Below, piece by piece: positions 25,160 to 37,900 of a stretch of DNA of 64,000 nt. Numbering within the stretch: position 1 is the stretch's first letter; every line of letters begins with the position of its first letter. Location: assembly GCA_023627715.1 (NCBI GenBank), contig JAMAHW010000006.1:1-64000 (forward strand), given 5' to 3'. The DNA is from Periconia sp. R9002. Lineage: Eukaryota; Ascomycota; Dothideomycetes; Pleosporales; Periconiaceae. Both the position numbers and the translations under genes were made by a program. The notes under the pieces are model-generated. The model made no database searches. It was not told where the DNA came from and worked only from the letters and a program-made list of their open reading frames with translations.

Positions 25160-26727
25160 ATGACCGATCAAGAGAAAGGAATTGTTGAACGAGCAGCTCC
25201 AAGCGACACCAGTTCGAACGAGGTTGTCGATGCGGAGAAAGATGTCGCGGAGTTGCGCGCGAGAAGAAAGTGGGTTGTTGAACTGTTGCACCGTCTCGCT
25301 ACCAAATTACTGATGGACAACATCCAGAGTGGACTTCACGGTACTCCCGTTACTCTTCCTTGGTTTACTCGTCTTCCAATTGGATCGCATGAACCTCGCA
25401 TCTGCACTCACCGATGGTTTTGCGAAAAATATCCGGGTTAACCAGAATACCATCAACTTGGGTAACCAGTTGATGTTTCTCGGCATTGTTGTCCTCGAAA
25501 TCCCATCTAATATGATACTGCAACGTGTATGTAACGGAGGAGTTCTCTTCGGGATTACACAAACTCATTTGTTTTAGATTGGTCCTCGTAAATGGTTATC
25601 GGCGCAGGTCTTCATCTTTGGCCTTGTTGCGACACTTCAAGTTTTCGTCACAAATAGGACTGGATTCCTCATTTCGCGTGCTCTACTGGGACTCTGCGAA
25701 GCAGGTTATATTCCTGGTGGAATCTATACGTTGTCAACATGGTACACCAGAGGTGAACTGGCCAAGAGGGTTGCAGTGTTCTTCTTCGGCATGTTCGGCG
25801 GCAACGCAATCAGTCCTCTACTTGCTTCAGGTATTCTGAAGCTCGGTGGACGAAGTGGACTGCGAGGTTGGCAATGGTTGTTCCTCCGTAAGTCTTACGC
25901 AGCTCAAGTGCTTCTCCTACATACTCTGAGCTAACCATCCAACAGTGGAAGGAAGCTTTACGATGTTTGTGTCCATCGTCCTCCTCTTTCTCCTTCCCGG
26001 ATCCCCAGATCAACCCAAACCCCTCGTCTCTAAAGGCTTAATCCATTTCCAACCAGCGGACCTCACTGCGCTCCAAACCCGTCTCGAGCGCGACGACCCC
26101 TCGCGCAAGCCCGGTGCGCAAGGCCTGCACATCCCACCTTCCCTCGTCTGGCGCACAATAAAGCACTACAGACGCTGGCCAAGCTTCATCTCGACCTTCG
26201 CCGTATTCTCCACGTGGAGCCCCCTAACCACGTATACGCCCTCCATCATCGTCTCCTTAGGCTTCAACCGCATCCAAGCCAATGCGCTTGCTTGCGTCGG
26301 TGGCTTCATAGCCCTTGGCGTAGTCTTCTTCTTTGGCTGGCTCTCCGACAAAACGAACAAACGCGGCATCACCGTCATGATAGCTCAGCTCTGCTATCTC
26401 CTCATCCTCATCATCGCCTTTTTAGTGCATCCGCACGTCGGACGCTGGTCGCGGTACATACTCTGGACCTTCGTCAATGCGTTCGCCATAGGGTACCACC
26501 CCGTGCATAATTCTTGGGTACAGCTCAATTGTAAAGAGCCGGGAGAGAGGAGTGTAGCCATTGCTATGTGGGTTATGAGCGCGATCAGTGGGTTGATGGT
26601 GGGCACACAATACTTTAGGGGAGAGGACGCACCGTTTTATAGGAAGGGTTTGAGAACAATGATTTGTATGGTTTCGGTAGGAATTTTGCTGGCAGCGGTG
26701 CAGTGGGGGGGTTTATGTGTGGTATAA
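25160..26727 (+). CDS. MFS transporter, ACS (Dal5-like) family; C-terminus frameshifted
   Basis: The spliced model is join(25160..25269, 25328..25526, 25578..25887, 25946..26727), 466 aa. It is an anion:cation symporter family permease (allantoate/vitamin/carboxylate type) in the plasma membrane. After a charged N-terminus, TM1 carries the family motif QLDRMNLASAL. LEIPSNMILQR, RALLGLCEAGYIPGG and GWQWLFLLEG are further ACS hallmarks. About 12 membrane segments are visible. The frame runs into a stop at 26725-26727 right after a G7 run (26704-26710). One G fewer would continue the frame for roughly 20 more codons, through a typical basic cytoplasmic tail, to a TGA at 26789-26791. This is either a sequencing error or a real truncation after TM12. 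It is divergent from the FMO gene. Confidence 0.85.
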
Positions 26728-27875
26728 TCGGAGGGTCGAGAAGAGAAGAGATAGAGAAGATGGGGAGGAGGAGTGGGTGTATGTTCCTTGATATTCTATG
26801 ACGGAGCGTCGAGAGCATAGATAGATTCAGGACTGAGAATGCCATTTAGGCTGGTATCTTTCGTATTGGCTGGCTGGGAAGAGGAAGGGGCAAACCGAAT
26901 ACCCAGTAGTGAGAATTATTCACGAAATTACTCTACATCATACCTTTAGCGGTAATAGCTACTGATAGACCTATGTAAGTATAATTTGTTCTATCCTACC
27001 ACCTCCGAACTTTGGCTTGCCCAAGTCAACAGCTAAGGTCAAACACATTTCAACGTCACCTCATAATTTTCTTACATCCAGTCCTCGCTGCTAGGCGATA
27101 GATCTGCACCTTTGGATAGGGGAGAGATCGGAACAGAAGGCTGAAGATAGTGGTTCTAGAAGGAGGCGCAATATATAAAGATTGCTTCGCCCCCAAACAC
27201 TACTTCCCCAACTTCCACATCTGATTGGCTACAGGGAGTACGATGAGCTTTCTTAGTTGGGGTGGCGCTGATTAGGACGAATACCAACACGATCTGATGC
27301 AAGGGATCGCAAAGTGAAACTCCGGATTTGTTAGACTAGGTAGCACACCTTACCTACTTTTTGTCAGGACTCCTCACAAAAGCACGTTGAAACGTACGAC
27401 CAACTCGATACCAAATGCTTCAAATAGGTACACTTCAGGATGGAATCGAAGAGTTTTTCCCATTGTGTTGTTGCCAGTAAATGTAGGATTGATTTCCGCA
27501 CGTCTTAAAGCTTTGCGGGGTGACTGAAGTTGAAGAGCCTCACATAGCCACAATGCGAATGATTCCAATATTTCGTGCATAACGAGGCCTCGAAATTCGA
27601 AACCAGGCGTCGGACCTCCACACACCACCCATCAAACCGGAATTTTTCGGCGATAGGCGCTCAGCATGATGATAGAGGACGGGACACTGCCCCTTCCGGA
27701 ATTGGCCTCATATGGACGTTGGTTCCCGCGCGTGCTTTGCGTGGTCAAGCTCTATCGTCCTCTTCGCTCCCCGCCTAACTCTCGATTTCGCATGCGCGTT
27801 CGGTCTTTCTTTGCGTGTTTCGCAAAGTCGTTGGACTGCTGAAGTTGTATCGTCACGTTGTGCTTCTGGAGAACG
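26728..27875. other. Intergenic, no supported gene
   Basis: About 1.15 kb between two plus-strand genes. Apart from the out-of-frame tail of the transporter up to 26791, nothing is recognisable. Confidence 0.5.
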
Positions 27876-28929
27876 ATGCGTGCCTTTTTCGTTGCGGCAT
27901 GCTGCGCATGCTGGTGGATCAATGCGGTTCACGCCCGGAACAACCAATTTACAGAGCCTGATGGAGAGCTCGATGATTTCGCACAAAATTACACCGTCGG
28001 CGACACCATGAACATCAAGTGGCTAGCAGGCTGGTGGGGTAGTGAGACGCAACCTGACTCTGTGGATTTATTCGTCAGTTGGTTCAAATCGGATTCATAT
28101 AGTCAGCTGTTACTCGGTAAGTCGTCCATATCTCTCTACAATGAAATAGAATTCGCGCTTGCGACAACAAGTACATTGAACTAACCGTGCAATAGCAAAC
28201 TTTTCAGTCAAACAAGCAGGTTTTTACCCATGGACAATAAATGTCACCGAAGCCGCCGTAAAAGCGGACAACAAATTTGTCCTCCGCTTCCGACCGCATC
28301 GCGATCCAAAAGATTACAACATCAACGGGCCAATGGCACCGAGTCGAGGTTTCGTCCTCAAGCTCAACCCTTCTTCGTCCTCATCCTCCTCCTCAGCACC
28401 AACATCAACATCTCCACCACCTGCCGCTTCCCAACTCCCCACATCAACAACATCAACGCAATCTACACAAACCTTCGCGCCCGCACAACAAACCGTTTCA
28501 TCCGCCCCAGACGAGAAGTCAGGTACTCCGATTGGCGCCATCGTCGGCGGCGCACTCGGCGGCCTAGTATTAGTATTATTAATCGCCGTAGCCATCGTCT
28601 TCTTCAGACAAAGGCAGCGAAAGAAAACAGAAACATCACCTCCCCCACCGCCGTCTCACCCTCCTTTCGGCACTGCTGACGGGATGAACTACTACCAACC
28701 TCCTCCATCATCGTACCCCGGCACGAGCGGTAGCGCTTCGAGCGGAGCCCCGCTGTTCTATCAAAATACGTATACGGGAGGTAAAAATGGGGGCGGAGAT
28801 CCATCGCCGTATCCGCCGACCAAGTATGGTTATGCGATGGAAGCATCGGAGCTTGATGGGTCGGTGCCGGTGGTGGAATTGGGGACTGAGGAGAAAGGTG
28901 GAGGGGAGATAAAGAAACAGAAGGCATGA
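27876..28929 (+). CDS. Single-pass membrane protein with Ser/Pro-rich stalk
   Basis: The spliced model is join(27876..28116, 28196..28929), 324 aa. MRAFFVAACCACWWINAVHA is a signal peptide. A small extracellular domain follows (about residues 22-135, with NYTVGDTMNIKWLAGWW, VDLFVSWF and FYPWTINVTEA, an immunoglobulin-like beta pattern). Then comes a Ser/Thr/Pro stalk likely to be O-mannosylated and one membrane helix (about 193-217, IGAIVGGALGGLVLVLLIAVAIVFF) with a basic stop-transfer RQRQRKK. The Pro/Gly/Tyr-rich tail is cytoplasmic. The architecture resembles fungal cell-wall sensors and mid2-like proteins, but no WSC or Cys-rich motif is present. The function is unknown. Confidence 0.75.
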
Positions 28930-29305
28930 TTTGAGAAAGGGGAAGGATTTAATGGGTTCAATGTAATACATAATTCGTGGGCTTGAGTTGTAGGAAGACT
29001 GGCTTTCTTCTGGTTACTTCGCTTCTTCTGTATGATTTTGATTTGATATAGAATTTTGAGTGGGGGATAGATTTGAGGGTTGGAAAAATTGGGTTGGAAG
29101 GGTTTTGTTTCTTCTGACTGAGCCGCCTTTTTCTTATGTTATATGATAGTTGAGCGGAGGACTTTGTGTCACTGTTGAGGTTCTGGAGGTTGTTGCGGAG
29201 CACATGACGAACCATTTTTACGGTTAACAATTGTATCGAGTCATATCCATTTGATATATGCACGACTTCATAACTTAAAATTACATACATTAAGAGAACT
29301 ATGAT
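28930..29305. other. Tail-to-tail intergenic region
   Basis: These 376 bp are AT-rich 3' flanking sequence between the stalk protein gene and DUF3176 gene A. No feature is seen. Confidence 0.55.
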
Positions 29306-31517
29306 TTAAACCCACGCCGGCGGAGCTTGATTTGTCCGCACCACTACAATCGGCGAGTTAGGGCTAACAGGCTGACCCGACACCCGCCATCCCTTTTGAG
29401 GATGTAATCTAATCTTCAGTTTTTTCGCACCATCTATTGAGGCACCAGTTGATTTCTGGTCTGTGTTGAGCTTCTTTTGCATACCATCTGGAAGGCCGTA
29501 GATTAAGGTGGGCATGGCAGATGTTTTCCAGACTCCGGGACCATCTACAGCCCCCTTCGAAGTCTTCACCATAGTAGCCACAAGAAACACCAGACTAAGC
29601 AGCAAAAGAGCAAATGGAAATATGAGCCATGCCCACTCCACATTAAAAATCGTTTTAGTAATATAAGCAGATCCTTGAACCATGTCGCGCGATTCAGACG
29701 ATCTTATCGCATTGGTCATGGCGGTGGCCATCCGATCAAAGTATTGGGCCAGGTCGTTTGGCGGGAGCCACGATAAGATTTCCGGTTCGCGAAGATAGAC
29801 TGGGCCGTTGAGGTAGGTGTTGTACCGCAATAAAGGCTTAGATGCAGGTTTTTGGGTCAGAACTGAGGGGAAAGTGTTGTAAAAGATCGAGTCCACATTG
29901 ATGTGTGTCAGGTTGCTCATCCCGTAAATGTTAGGGTCGTCAGGGGGTTGAATCATAATATTTTCTTCGTAGTATGTATATGTACCATTGCTGCTTCCGG
30001 TCGACACATTGAAAGCCTTCCAGGGGGTTATCGCACCTGGCTTTTTGCGCATAAATGTCTCGACAACTTTCTCTTCATAATTGTTTGCCACGAAGGATGA
30101 TCTCATCGTCTTAACACACCATGATAGTATGCACTCCTGTGCGATGGGTGTTTCATTCCGGTGAACGTTTCCGGAATCTTGCCTAGAAGTTACAATTATG
30201 GCGTCTTGGATCACATCTTGTTGGCCTTTGAAATGAATGGAACCTCCCCACGACGGTTTTTTCTCCATAAGATCCAGCAATGGAATAATGCGGACCAAAA
30301 GAGTCTCTTCATACGCCCCTGCTTGATCTAATGAGTATCCAGACATAAAAACGGCATCCGGTTGTGTGGCGTTCAGGAAAAATCCACACGTAGTGCGATT
30401 GGGAAATTTCCTATTTTGGGTCAAATTTCCGGCCCAATCTGCTAACCCGGTTCTGCAGTCGAATTGAAGCATATCAGATACGTCAGCGCACTGACTGCAC
30501 ACGCCCAATGTATTGTAGTCAGGGAAGGTGCAATTATTTGATGGGCATGAGATGGGCACTTCGGGGTGAACGCCATTTCCCATAGGAATCGGTTGTGTTC
30601 CTAAGATTGACACGGCCTATTAGCATGATTTACATAAAAATTGAGAAAATATTACTGCGCCTTCTATCATCAGGTTGAGTGGATCAAAGTGGTACGTACC
30701 ATTGCTGAAAAAGAATTTGAACAAGTTAGGGCTGATGTTGTGATCTTCGATCGTCAATGACATACCAGCCCTAGTAGGCAAAGGACTATCCGGGATGTAT
30801 TGCACAATCTTCGAAATGAAGCTTTCCCCTGCAAAAGTCGGATGATCCGAGTAGTTTATAACCTGTTGAAAAAAGGTATCGTTGGCGATAAGAAGAAGAG
30901 TTAGAAGAGCTCCTAGAGCTGCTAGTGATCTGCCCCGAGTTCTAAAAAGCAAAAGAATAGAGCCCCATACGCCTCGAGAGGCCTTATCAAAGATTTCAAA
31001 ATCCCACATCTGTTTTGACTTCTTGCCGTTAAACCTGGTTTGATTTAGCTTTTTAATTTATAAGACTCTGACGCTCTACATACCAGTTCCACTTCAACTG
31101 ACCGATCGCTTCAGAAACGGGTAGGAGCAGGGCAGCGGATGCAACTTTGGACAAAACTGCAAACGCTGTAGCAAGGTTATTGCGACTCTCAAACTCCTGA
31201 TTGTCAAGGCGCCATAGAACTATCACGATAGCAGTCATGCACAGGGCGCTGATCAGCCACGTTACGATCTCGAATAGCCATCGCGCAAACACGTTTTCAG
31301 ACTTGTTGAGCTGTGCGAGCTTTTTTTCTAGTTTTTGCGTTATATCAAGAGATGTTTTCTCTTCCGATACCTGAGAATATGAAGGCGGAGCGGTGGGTGG
31401 GTGTAATAACGGCGGTAGAGAGTTTATTCTGGCGTGACGGTGAGGATGACGAGAGGGAGGTGCACCATCATCGGGTAACGTGGATTCCCCGGCGTGCGCA
31501 GTATGCTCACCCAACAT
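29306..31517 (-). CDS. DUF3176-family membrane protein, copy A
   Basis: The spliced model is complement(29306..30600, 30700..31034, 31084..31517), 687 aa with introns of 49 and 99 nt. It belongs to the fungal DUF3176 family of unknown function. The order is: a Pro-rich cytosolic N-terminus; LDITQKLEKKLAQLNKSENVF; two membrane helices (about 81-103 and 117-135); the signature QLKWNWFNGKKSKQMWDFE then FDKASRGVWG; a third helix (GRSLAALGALLTLLLIAND). A ~380-residue, probably external domain has many sequons and a cysteine cluster at 275, 280, 291, 294 and 305 (NCTFP, LGVCSQCADV). Last are a helix (580-601) and a tail with KGWRVSGQPVSP ending QAPPAWV. The start at 31517 matches the paralogues better than an upstream extension. 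One of four tandem paralogues. Confidence 0.85.
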
Positions 31518-31850
31518 TTTCGGTTGGTAATTTGTGTGTGAGACAAAATCGCAGACTACTACGATCCTTTGAATATAATGATTTTCGGCATGACGAATAT
31601 TCTTGGGGTGACGATTAAAATGCCGCTTTGGGAGATAGCCTGCTTTCTGGCGGTACCAACTCAATTTTCGTAGGTGGAGTACGCGCTGCGGCACAGCAGT
31701 TGAGGGGCTTGGACTTCAAGACAAAACGCTACCAGGAAACTCAACACATAGAGAAGAACAGTTTGAATTTTAAATGAGCGGTAAATCCAAAGTTGTTATA
31801 CAAAGGATGTGTAATAGATGAAATAGCATACAAGACTGCGCTCTATCTAT
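31518..31850. other. Upstream region of DUF3176 copy A
   Basis: These 333 bp lie between the start of copy A and the end of the small peptide gene. They contain the shared palindromic motif at 31683-31698. Confidence 0.5.
31683..31698 (-). promoter_or_regulatory. Shared 16-bp motif upstream of DUF3176 copy A
   Basis: GCGCTGCGGCACAGCA (plus strand) lies about 165 bp upstream of the copy A start. Read in gene direction it is TGCTGTGCCGCAGCGC, with the near-palindromic core GCTGTG-C-CGCAGC. The identical 16-mer occurs upstream of copies B and D in the same orientation relative to the gene. Confidence 0.6.
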
Positions 31851-32127
31851 TCAACTTCCACGTTCCGCTACTACCTCAAAGGCTACAACCTAGCAGGTGG
31901 GTTAGGGATGTATTCTAAAACATCTCGGCGCCTATCCGCAACTGGGTCATAATCCTATTCGGCGCTCTTTCAGCATTGATCAATGCATGTGAAAGTATTC
32001 AACTCACCTGGGTGAGACCTCCAGAGGGCACGTCCCGTCCTTGTAAGCGAGTCGGAGATGATGCGATAGGGAATGCATTCAGCGACACGACGAGCCCGGC
32101 CAACAAAAGGAGATGGCCTTTGTACAT
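31851..32127 (-). CDS. Small secreted peptide candidate
   Basis: The spliced model is complement(31851..31889, 32008..32127), 52 aa. The first exon begins with a strong signal peptide (MYKGHLLLLAGLVVSLNAFP), followed by IASSPTRLQGRDVPSGGL. A good GTGAGT donor and a CCTAAC...CTGCTAG acceptor define a 118-nt intron; without splicing the ORF stops two codons later. The mature peptide would be about 32 residues, without cysteines or repeats. The layout (signal peptide on exon 1, intron just after it, very short second exon) resembles the repeat-peptide precursor at 38303. There is no homology evidence, so this is a candidate only. It sits between DUF3176 copies A and B on the same strand. Confidence 0.4.
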
Positions 32128-32687
32128 GATGGAATAAGTGAGCATTCACACTTATTCAGATGGTGTTTGAGGATGGGATTGAGAAGTATTGCTGAATCTT
32201 GTGCTTATGGATAGCTTCCTAGTTGCGTGCCGAGTTTCTGTACGTGTGGTCAGCAAATGAAAGACCCAGTTGGATAGATTAGAAGTTTACTTTTGTAAGC
32301 TGGTAAATCTCAGAATGAAAAATCAAGTTGTATCCGTGAGAGCGCATCCTGTCGACAAAATGATCTTCTTTATGGACACCGGAGGTCAGTAGACTACGCC
32401 TCCCCCTTCGCACTTCCGTTGTTTGGGAACATTATCACGAAAGACATTTTGTGACGTTCTGTTACGACTGCATGGAAAATCTCGCTTTAGCGCTGAGTAG
32501 TTGAAAACGCACACCAATGGATCATCACGCGCGCGACATGCGTCGGCCTCAGGACTTGTAGGACATGATTATGATTGCATGAAACAATTCTCAGTCATAT
32601 TGAATGTTACATTGCGGTTCTTTCCTACTAAAAAATGCGCTATCATGGGGATCAATCAACTCACACTCACACTCCAACCCAGTCATA
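32128..32687. other. Intergenic between small peptide and DUF3176 copy B
   Basis: These 560 bp hold the presumed promoter of the small peptide gene and the 3' flank of copy B. No repeat of the shared motif was seen here. Confidence 0.5.
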
Positions 32688-34953
32688 TCATATCCAACCT
32701 GGTGGTTGTTGGTTTGTGCGGCAAGCTATGACCGGTGTTGTGGGACTATATACATGTCCAGAAACTCTCCAGCCTTTTTCCGGGTGTAGCTTAACTCTCA
32801 ATTTTCCGGCTTCCTCAGAGCTCTTGTTTGAGGACCATGGCGAGTTAAACTGTTTTTGCGTCTCGCTGGGAAGACTATAAATCAACGCAGGCATTGCCGA
32901 AGTCTTCCACACGCCAGGACCCATCTCCCCGGCCGCTCGTGATGTCTTAACCATAGTTGCCACCAAGAAAATGATGCAAAGAAGTAGCAACGCAAAATGG
33001 AAAGTAAGCCATTCCCACCGAACAAGAATGAATGTTTCTGTCTCGTAAGCGGATCCCAGCACCAACTCATGAGCTTCGGATGAGCGAATTTGATTCGTAA
33101 GAGCAGTTGCGATACGCTCGAAATGATGAGTGACACTATTCGGAGGCAACCATGGCTTCATCTCAGTCCGGCGATACAAAGGTCCAACTCGATCAACTCG
33201 ATATCTATACTTCGTTGGAGAGGTTGCATTGTCCATAGTGAGATAAGACGGTATCACGTCGTTGAAGAAGGCAAGTACGTTAACGTGGGTATAATTCGTC
33301 ATCCCATAGGTGTCGTTGTCATTGGGAGGCGTTATTGAGATGTTCCGATTATAAACAATATCGGTGCCATTCATGTCGGGGAGTCTCACATCTTGACTCG
33401 TCCATGGATATGTAAGATTACCCGTTTCCATGAAGTTAGAAACGATTTCTTCTTCATACGTAGCGAACTGGTAGGAGGACTTTATCGTTTTGACGCACCA
33501 AGCAAGGATACACTCGTGTGCAATTGGGGTCTTGTTTTGGTAAACACTCTCTATTCCGTCACTTGCCGCAACAACAATGGTGTCGATTAATTTGTTTCTT
33601 ATGTCTGGAAACTTTAAGGAACCACCCCAATATGACTGGTACGTGAGTAATGGGTCGTCCAATGGTATCATGCGCAGCATCAAAGCCTGGCCTGCTGGTG
33701 ATTGTATTCCAGAAGTATTGATCGCGGTGGCGGTGTAACCAGACATTAAAATTGGGTTGCTGCTGGTGGCGTTGATGTAAAATCCGCACATGGTAGTGTT
33801 CGGGTATATGTACTTTCTCTCCTGCTGGCTAAACGGAACCCTCGGTATCCAGTCTGCTGTAGCGGCCATGCAACGAAATTGGAGAGTCTCCGTTACGTCG
33901 GCGCATTTAGAGCATACTCCTAGGGATTTGTATTCGGGGAACGTGCAGTTGCTGGTTGGACACGAGAGTGGTATATCAGGCCGCGTGCTATTGCCAGCTG
34001 ATATCGGCTGTGTTCCTGACATGGTCAGCTCGCATCGACACATCAGCCTCGTCTTCCGCCTGATTACATATACTTCTAGATACAATATTCCAGTTGGAGT
34101 TTTCACGTACCGTTTTTGTAAAAGAATGATTCCAAGGTGGACCGTAAATTTTCGTCTGCCTTACGGATGTCAAGCTCTTGCATGGTACCGTACTCTCCCG
34201 AATTCTCGGGACTGTATTGTACAATCTTTGAGATAGTGCCATTTCGCTCAAGTGACCATCTTTGTGGGTATTCCATCACTTGTTGGAAGAACGAATCATT
34301 GGCAATTAACAGTAGGGTCAAAAGCGCCCCTACTGCAGCTAGGGAGCGCCCTTTCGTACGAAAGAGGAGTAGCATCGAGCCCCATGCGCCTCTGGATGCT
34401 TTATCGAAGATTTCAAAGTCCCACATCTCTTTGGACTTTTTCCCGTGGAACCTGTCATGCCTTGTCAGCGATTAGTATAAATGATAGTCCCATGAATCCA
34501 ATTTTGTTCTGCGTTCCGTCATGCCTAGCAAGATGTTCATAATGATAAGACTGACCAATTCCATTTCAATTGCCCAATAGCCTCAGAAGTAGGTAGCAAA
34601 AGAGCTGCAGAAGAAATCTTCGACAACACTGTAAATTCAGTGATTTCGATGTTCTGTACAGCTAAATTTGTGCCGCTTATTCTTGACAATACCACGACAA
34701 TTGAAGCCATACATATCACTGCGATAACCAGCGCTATTATCTCATACATCCATCTTTTGAACACGTTTTCCGAAGCATTGAGCTCCGCAAGATTCTTCTC
34801 GAGCCTTTGAGTGATATCAAGGGACGGTTTTGTATCTGAGATCTCGCGAGACGGTGGTGAATATGGTGGTCGATCTTTGTTCTCGTCTTGATATCGGCGG
34901 TCCAGTTGGTTTATTCCTCGTGCACGGGCCGGACGGCGAAGTAGTGAGACCAT
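32688..34953 (-). CDS. DUF3176-family membrane protein, copy B
   Basis: The spliced model is complement(32688..34015, 34111..34451, 34556..34953), 688 aa. The introns (104 and 95 nt) are at exactly the same codons as in copy A: within the second Trp codon of LKWNW and within the Gly codon of NGTQP. The same features recur in order: LDITQRLEKNLAELNAS, two helices, QLKWNWFHGKKSKEMWDFE, FDKASRGAWG, a third helix, the glycosylated domain with NCTFPEYKSLGVCSKCADV, a C-terminal helix (FHFALLLLCIIFLVATMV) and the tail KGWRVSGHVYSP ending QQPPGWI. Copies A and B look like the most similar, least rearranged pair. Function is unknown; a plasma or internal membrane location is inferred from the helices and sequons. 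Confidence 0.85.
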
Positions 34954-37900
34954 CTCACGTTGCTGAGATGCGAAATGTCAGAAATTCTGACCTGAGTGTA
35001 CGTGTAGGCCTGAAACAGAAAGACAAAAACGACGACTGTCACGCACGAGAAAAACCGTACAACAATTCCGTCTATTACATTATTATCAGACCAACAATTG
35101 TGATGCTGCACCTTATTTTGGTGCGAAATAACGTGCATCAATCAATCAGTAATCTTCCTCGGGATCAATCTTTGCAAGCTCGGCTAAGATAGCAGCTGCC
35201 AAGATTGAGAATACGCGCCGATAGACACAGTATTTTGGTTAGGCTCGCATTTCGTAGTGTTTCTTGTTGCCTCTCAAATCTGCAATTGTCCTAGCCTTAC
35301 GCGCTGCGGCACAGCAAGCTGGCGGTATGCACTCATCACTAAGTGGTGAAGAGCTGTGAGAAGCAGAACAATACGGCTCTGGCAGCGTAATGTCAAAGTG
35401 GGCAGTGAACGCAGCTCCATCAGCTGAAATTTGCCCAGTACTCACTTTCATCCTTGGTTTTTCTATTCACTATTTCGAGTTTCGTTCATGTTCCTGCTTG
35501 GAATGGGTATCATGAGTCGAAGCCAGATGGAACGGGACCGCTTCTGAAGGACGACGGGATCATTCAGCTACATCCCAAATCAACTATCAGGCAACATCAT
35601 AATCTATGCATCTAACTGAATTCGTCACTTCAGCGCGTACAATCAACAACGCATGAATGTCTTAACGCCCATCTCCCACACAAAACACTTAGCGCCCGCA
35701 CCCCCTGTCAGCGCCCGCAACGCAGGAGTAACCCCTGCAGATAAGCGCAGAGTTCCCGCCCCCGCAGATCATGACACTCTACCCTAGCTACGCGCCCACA
35801 CCTGGTCAATTATGGCGGCTACACAGCGGTAAACAGAGTTTCCGGGGGCTAAATTTAGTGCATGGCTATGTCGAAGTGTTTTACGGTGAGAAGGGGTGAC
35901 AACTATGCATAGGTGCGCTTTCAGCAGACGTTTGAACGTGAATCGGTATAATAGGCGAAGGGAGACGTTTGTCTAGACTGTCATCGATGGCAGGGAACCT
36001 ATGGGTCACTATTGAAAGTATCATGTCGAATTGCAGCTGAACCTATCAACAAATCATTCGATCACGAGGCCATTATTCCGAAGGCAACCGCCAAAGTCTT
36101 CGCTTCGGAATCGGGGGACTATGTTGGGCGGTGTTGGGTTGGTGCCAAACGAAGAAGAGGGGCGTTTTGTCGTATCTTGGATGGATGGAAATGCGCATGG
36201 GTTTTCTGCAGTCTCGTGAGAGTTCAGTATGGAGTGATGGCCGCAATATCATCAGTTATAGATTATGCTATGTGACGTGTGACAAGATGTATCCGTCAAT
36301 TCCGGTGGACAACAAACTTCGGGGATGTCTTTACATTCGCCGGTATCTAGCATTGTCAAAACTGTGGATTCGACCTAGAACAGAGCGAAGGATTTGTAAA
36401 ACAATTTGGATGGAAGCATTTGGGTAAACATTGATCGTGTACGCTATGACGGAATGTACAACATAGAATCATGTAACGTCCAACGGGATGTCAATCCTAG
36501 GGTAGATCGTGCTAGGGAAATGGTCCGTGACTATCTGGAGATATTTTCCCATTCAAGTACTACTCTCATTACCAGAACGTTATTCACATAGATTGGTAGT
36601 GATGTACCATTAGTACTTGATACATTCTACATGATATCTTCGCGATATTTTCTAGAACTCCGCGATACCAACGACTGTGAAAATCGGAATGGGGGATCGT
36701 CTGGACTCCAAAGTGTAGCTGGGTACAGCTTTGGGGATGATTTTTGCTCGGAACTCCGGTCTAAGTTGCCTTTCGAACAGGCATCCTCACAATTGCCTGC
36801 AGCCACGTGCAGTGATCACTGGGAAAACGAAGCCGCATATGCGACCTCGCACCTACCATGAGTTAATCACGAAGGCAAACCGAAGGTCTGAGAAGTTCCG
36901 GACTTCGGTTTGCATCAATGATACCACCACCTCTCCGAACCCCATTCTAGTATTCGTATGATCAAGAATCTCGCAGTTAGCGCTGAGCCTCTACAACAAA
37001 ACGAAGTGTCGGTGTGATTCTATTGTCTTTTGTGATATAAGATGACCGACTGGCGAATGACAGATGAGTGGAGAGGTAAAGAAGCTTGATTTTATCAAGT
37101 GAGGTCTGTGACGACAATTACATGCATACGGCGAGGGTGCCCAACTGCTGCGAAGGAGCGGGACGAGCTGCAGGACTCTGCAAACCCATGTTTGGGCTGA
37201 AACAAGAGAGCACTGCAAGGCTTATCGGTTTTCTACACTATGCTAAGTGATTCTATGGAACCAGGCAAACACACAAGCTGAAGACGGAAGGACGGCTAAT
37301 TTGGATGAAGGCTCCCAGAGATGAAATTGAGCGGATGATTCAGTATTCATGCAGCAATGTCTCTGAGTTCGCACTTGTATGGAATCAATAGAGCCGTCTT
37401 TGGTGTTGACGAAGAAAGTCTAGCTTATGCTAGATGCTCCGGAGCAGGGGTTGTGACATGGAATGACCTCTACTTGTGGGGAAAACTCCTGTAAACCATA
37501 TAAATCCATAAAATTCAATATGAGATGAGAACGGTAGCGCTGCTGATATAGTCACGTGGCCAATGAAATTGTGATGATGTTCCAGGGGTCGCTCAAGCGG
37601 TCTCTGGCGTAACCAGGCATTCTCTCTTGACCAATCGCTTCCTTCTTGGACGCAGGTCCAAGCCGCCGCCAAGTTACAACCTTTTCCTCATAACACTACC
37701 ATTGGCTGTTAATTGATGATTGAACGTGAAGAGAACAGGGGAATTACAGGTGCAAATTCATTATTGAAACTATCTATCAAACTGACGGAATAACGAAAAA
37801 AATTCGTAGCGCGCATGCCACGGATTGTATGGAGAAGACGCAATTGCTGTCACATCATTCCAGCCCTCCAGAAAACCCGGCCTGACGTTCCGTGTTCCAT

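Noticed and set aside
35239..35451. 70-codon Cys-containing minus-strand ORF treated as a secreted peptide gene
   Set aside because: No signal peptide. The only conserved part is the shared motif, so it is reported as a motif or possible upstream ORF rather than a gene.
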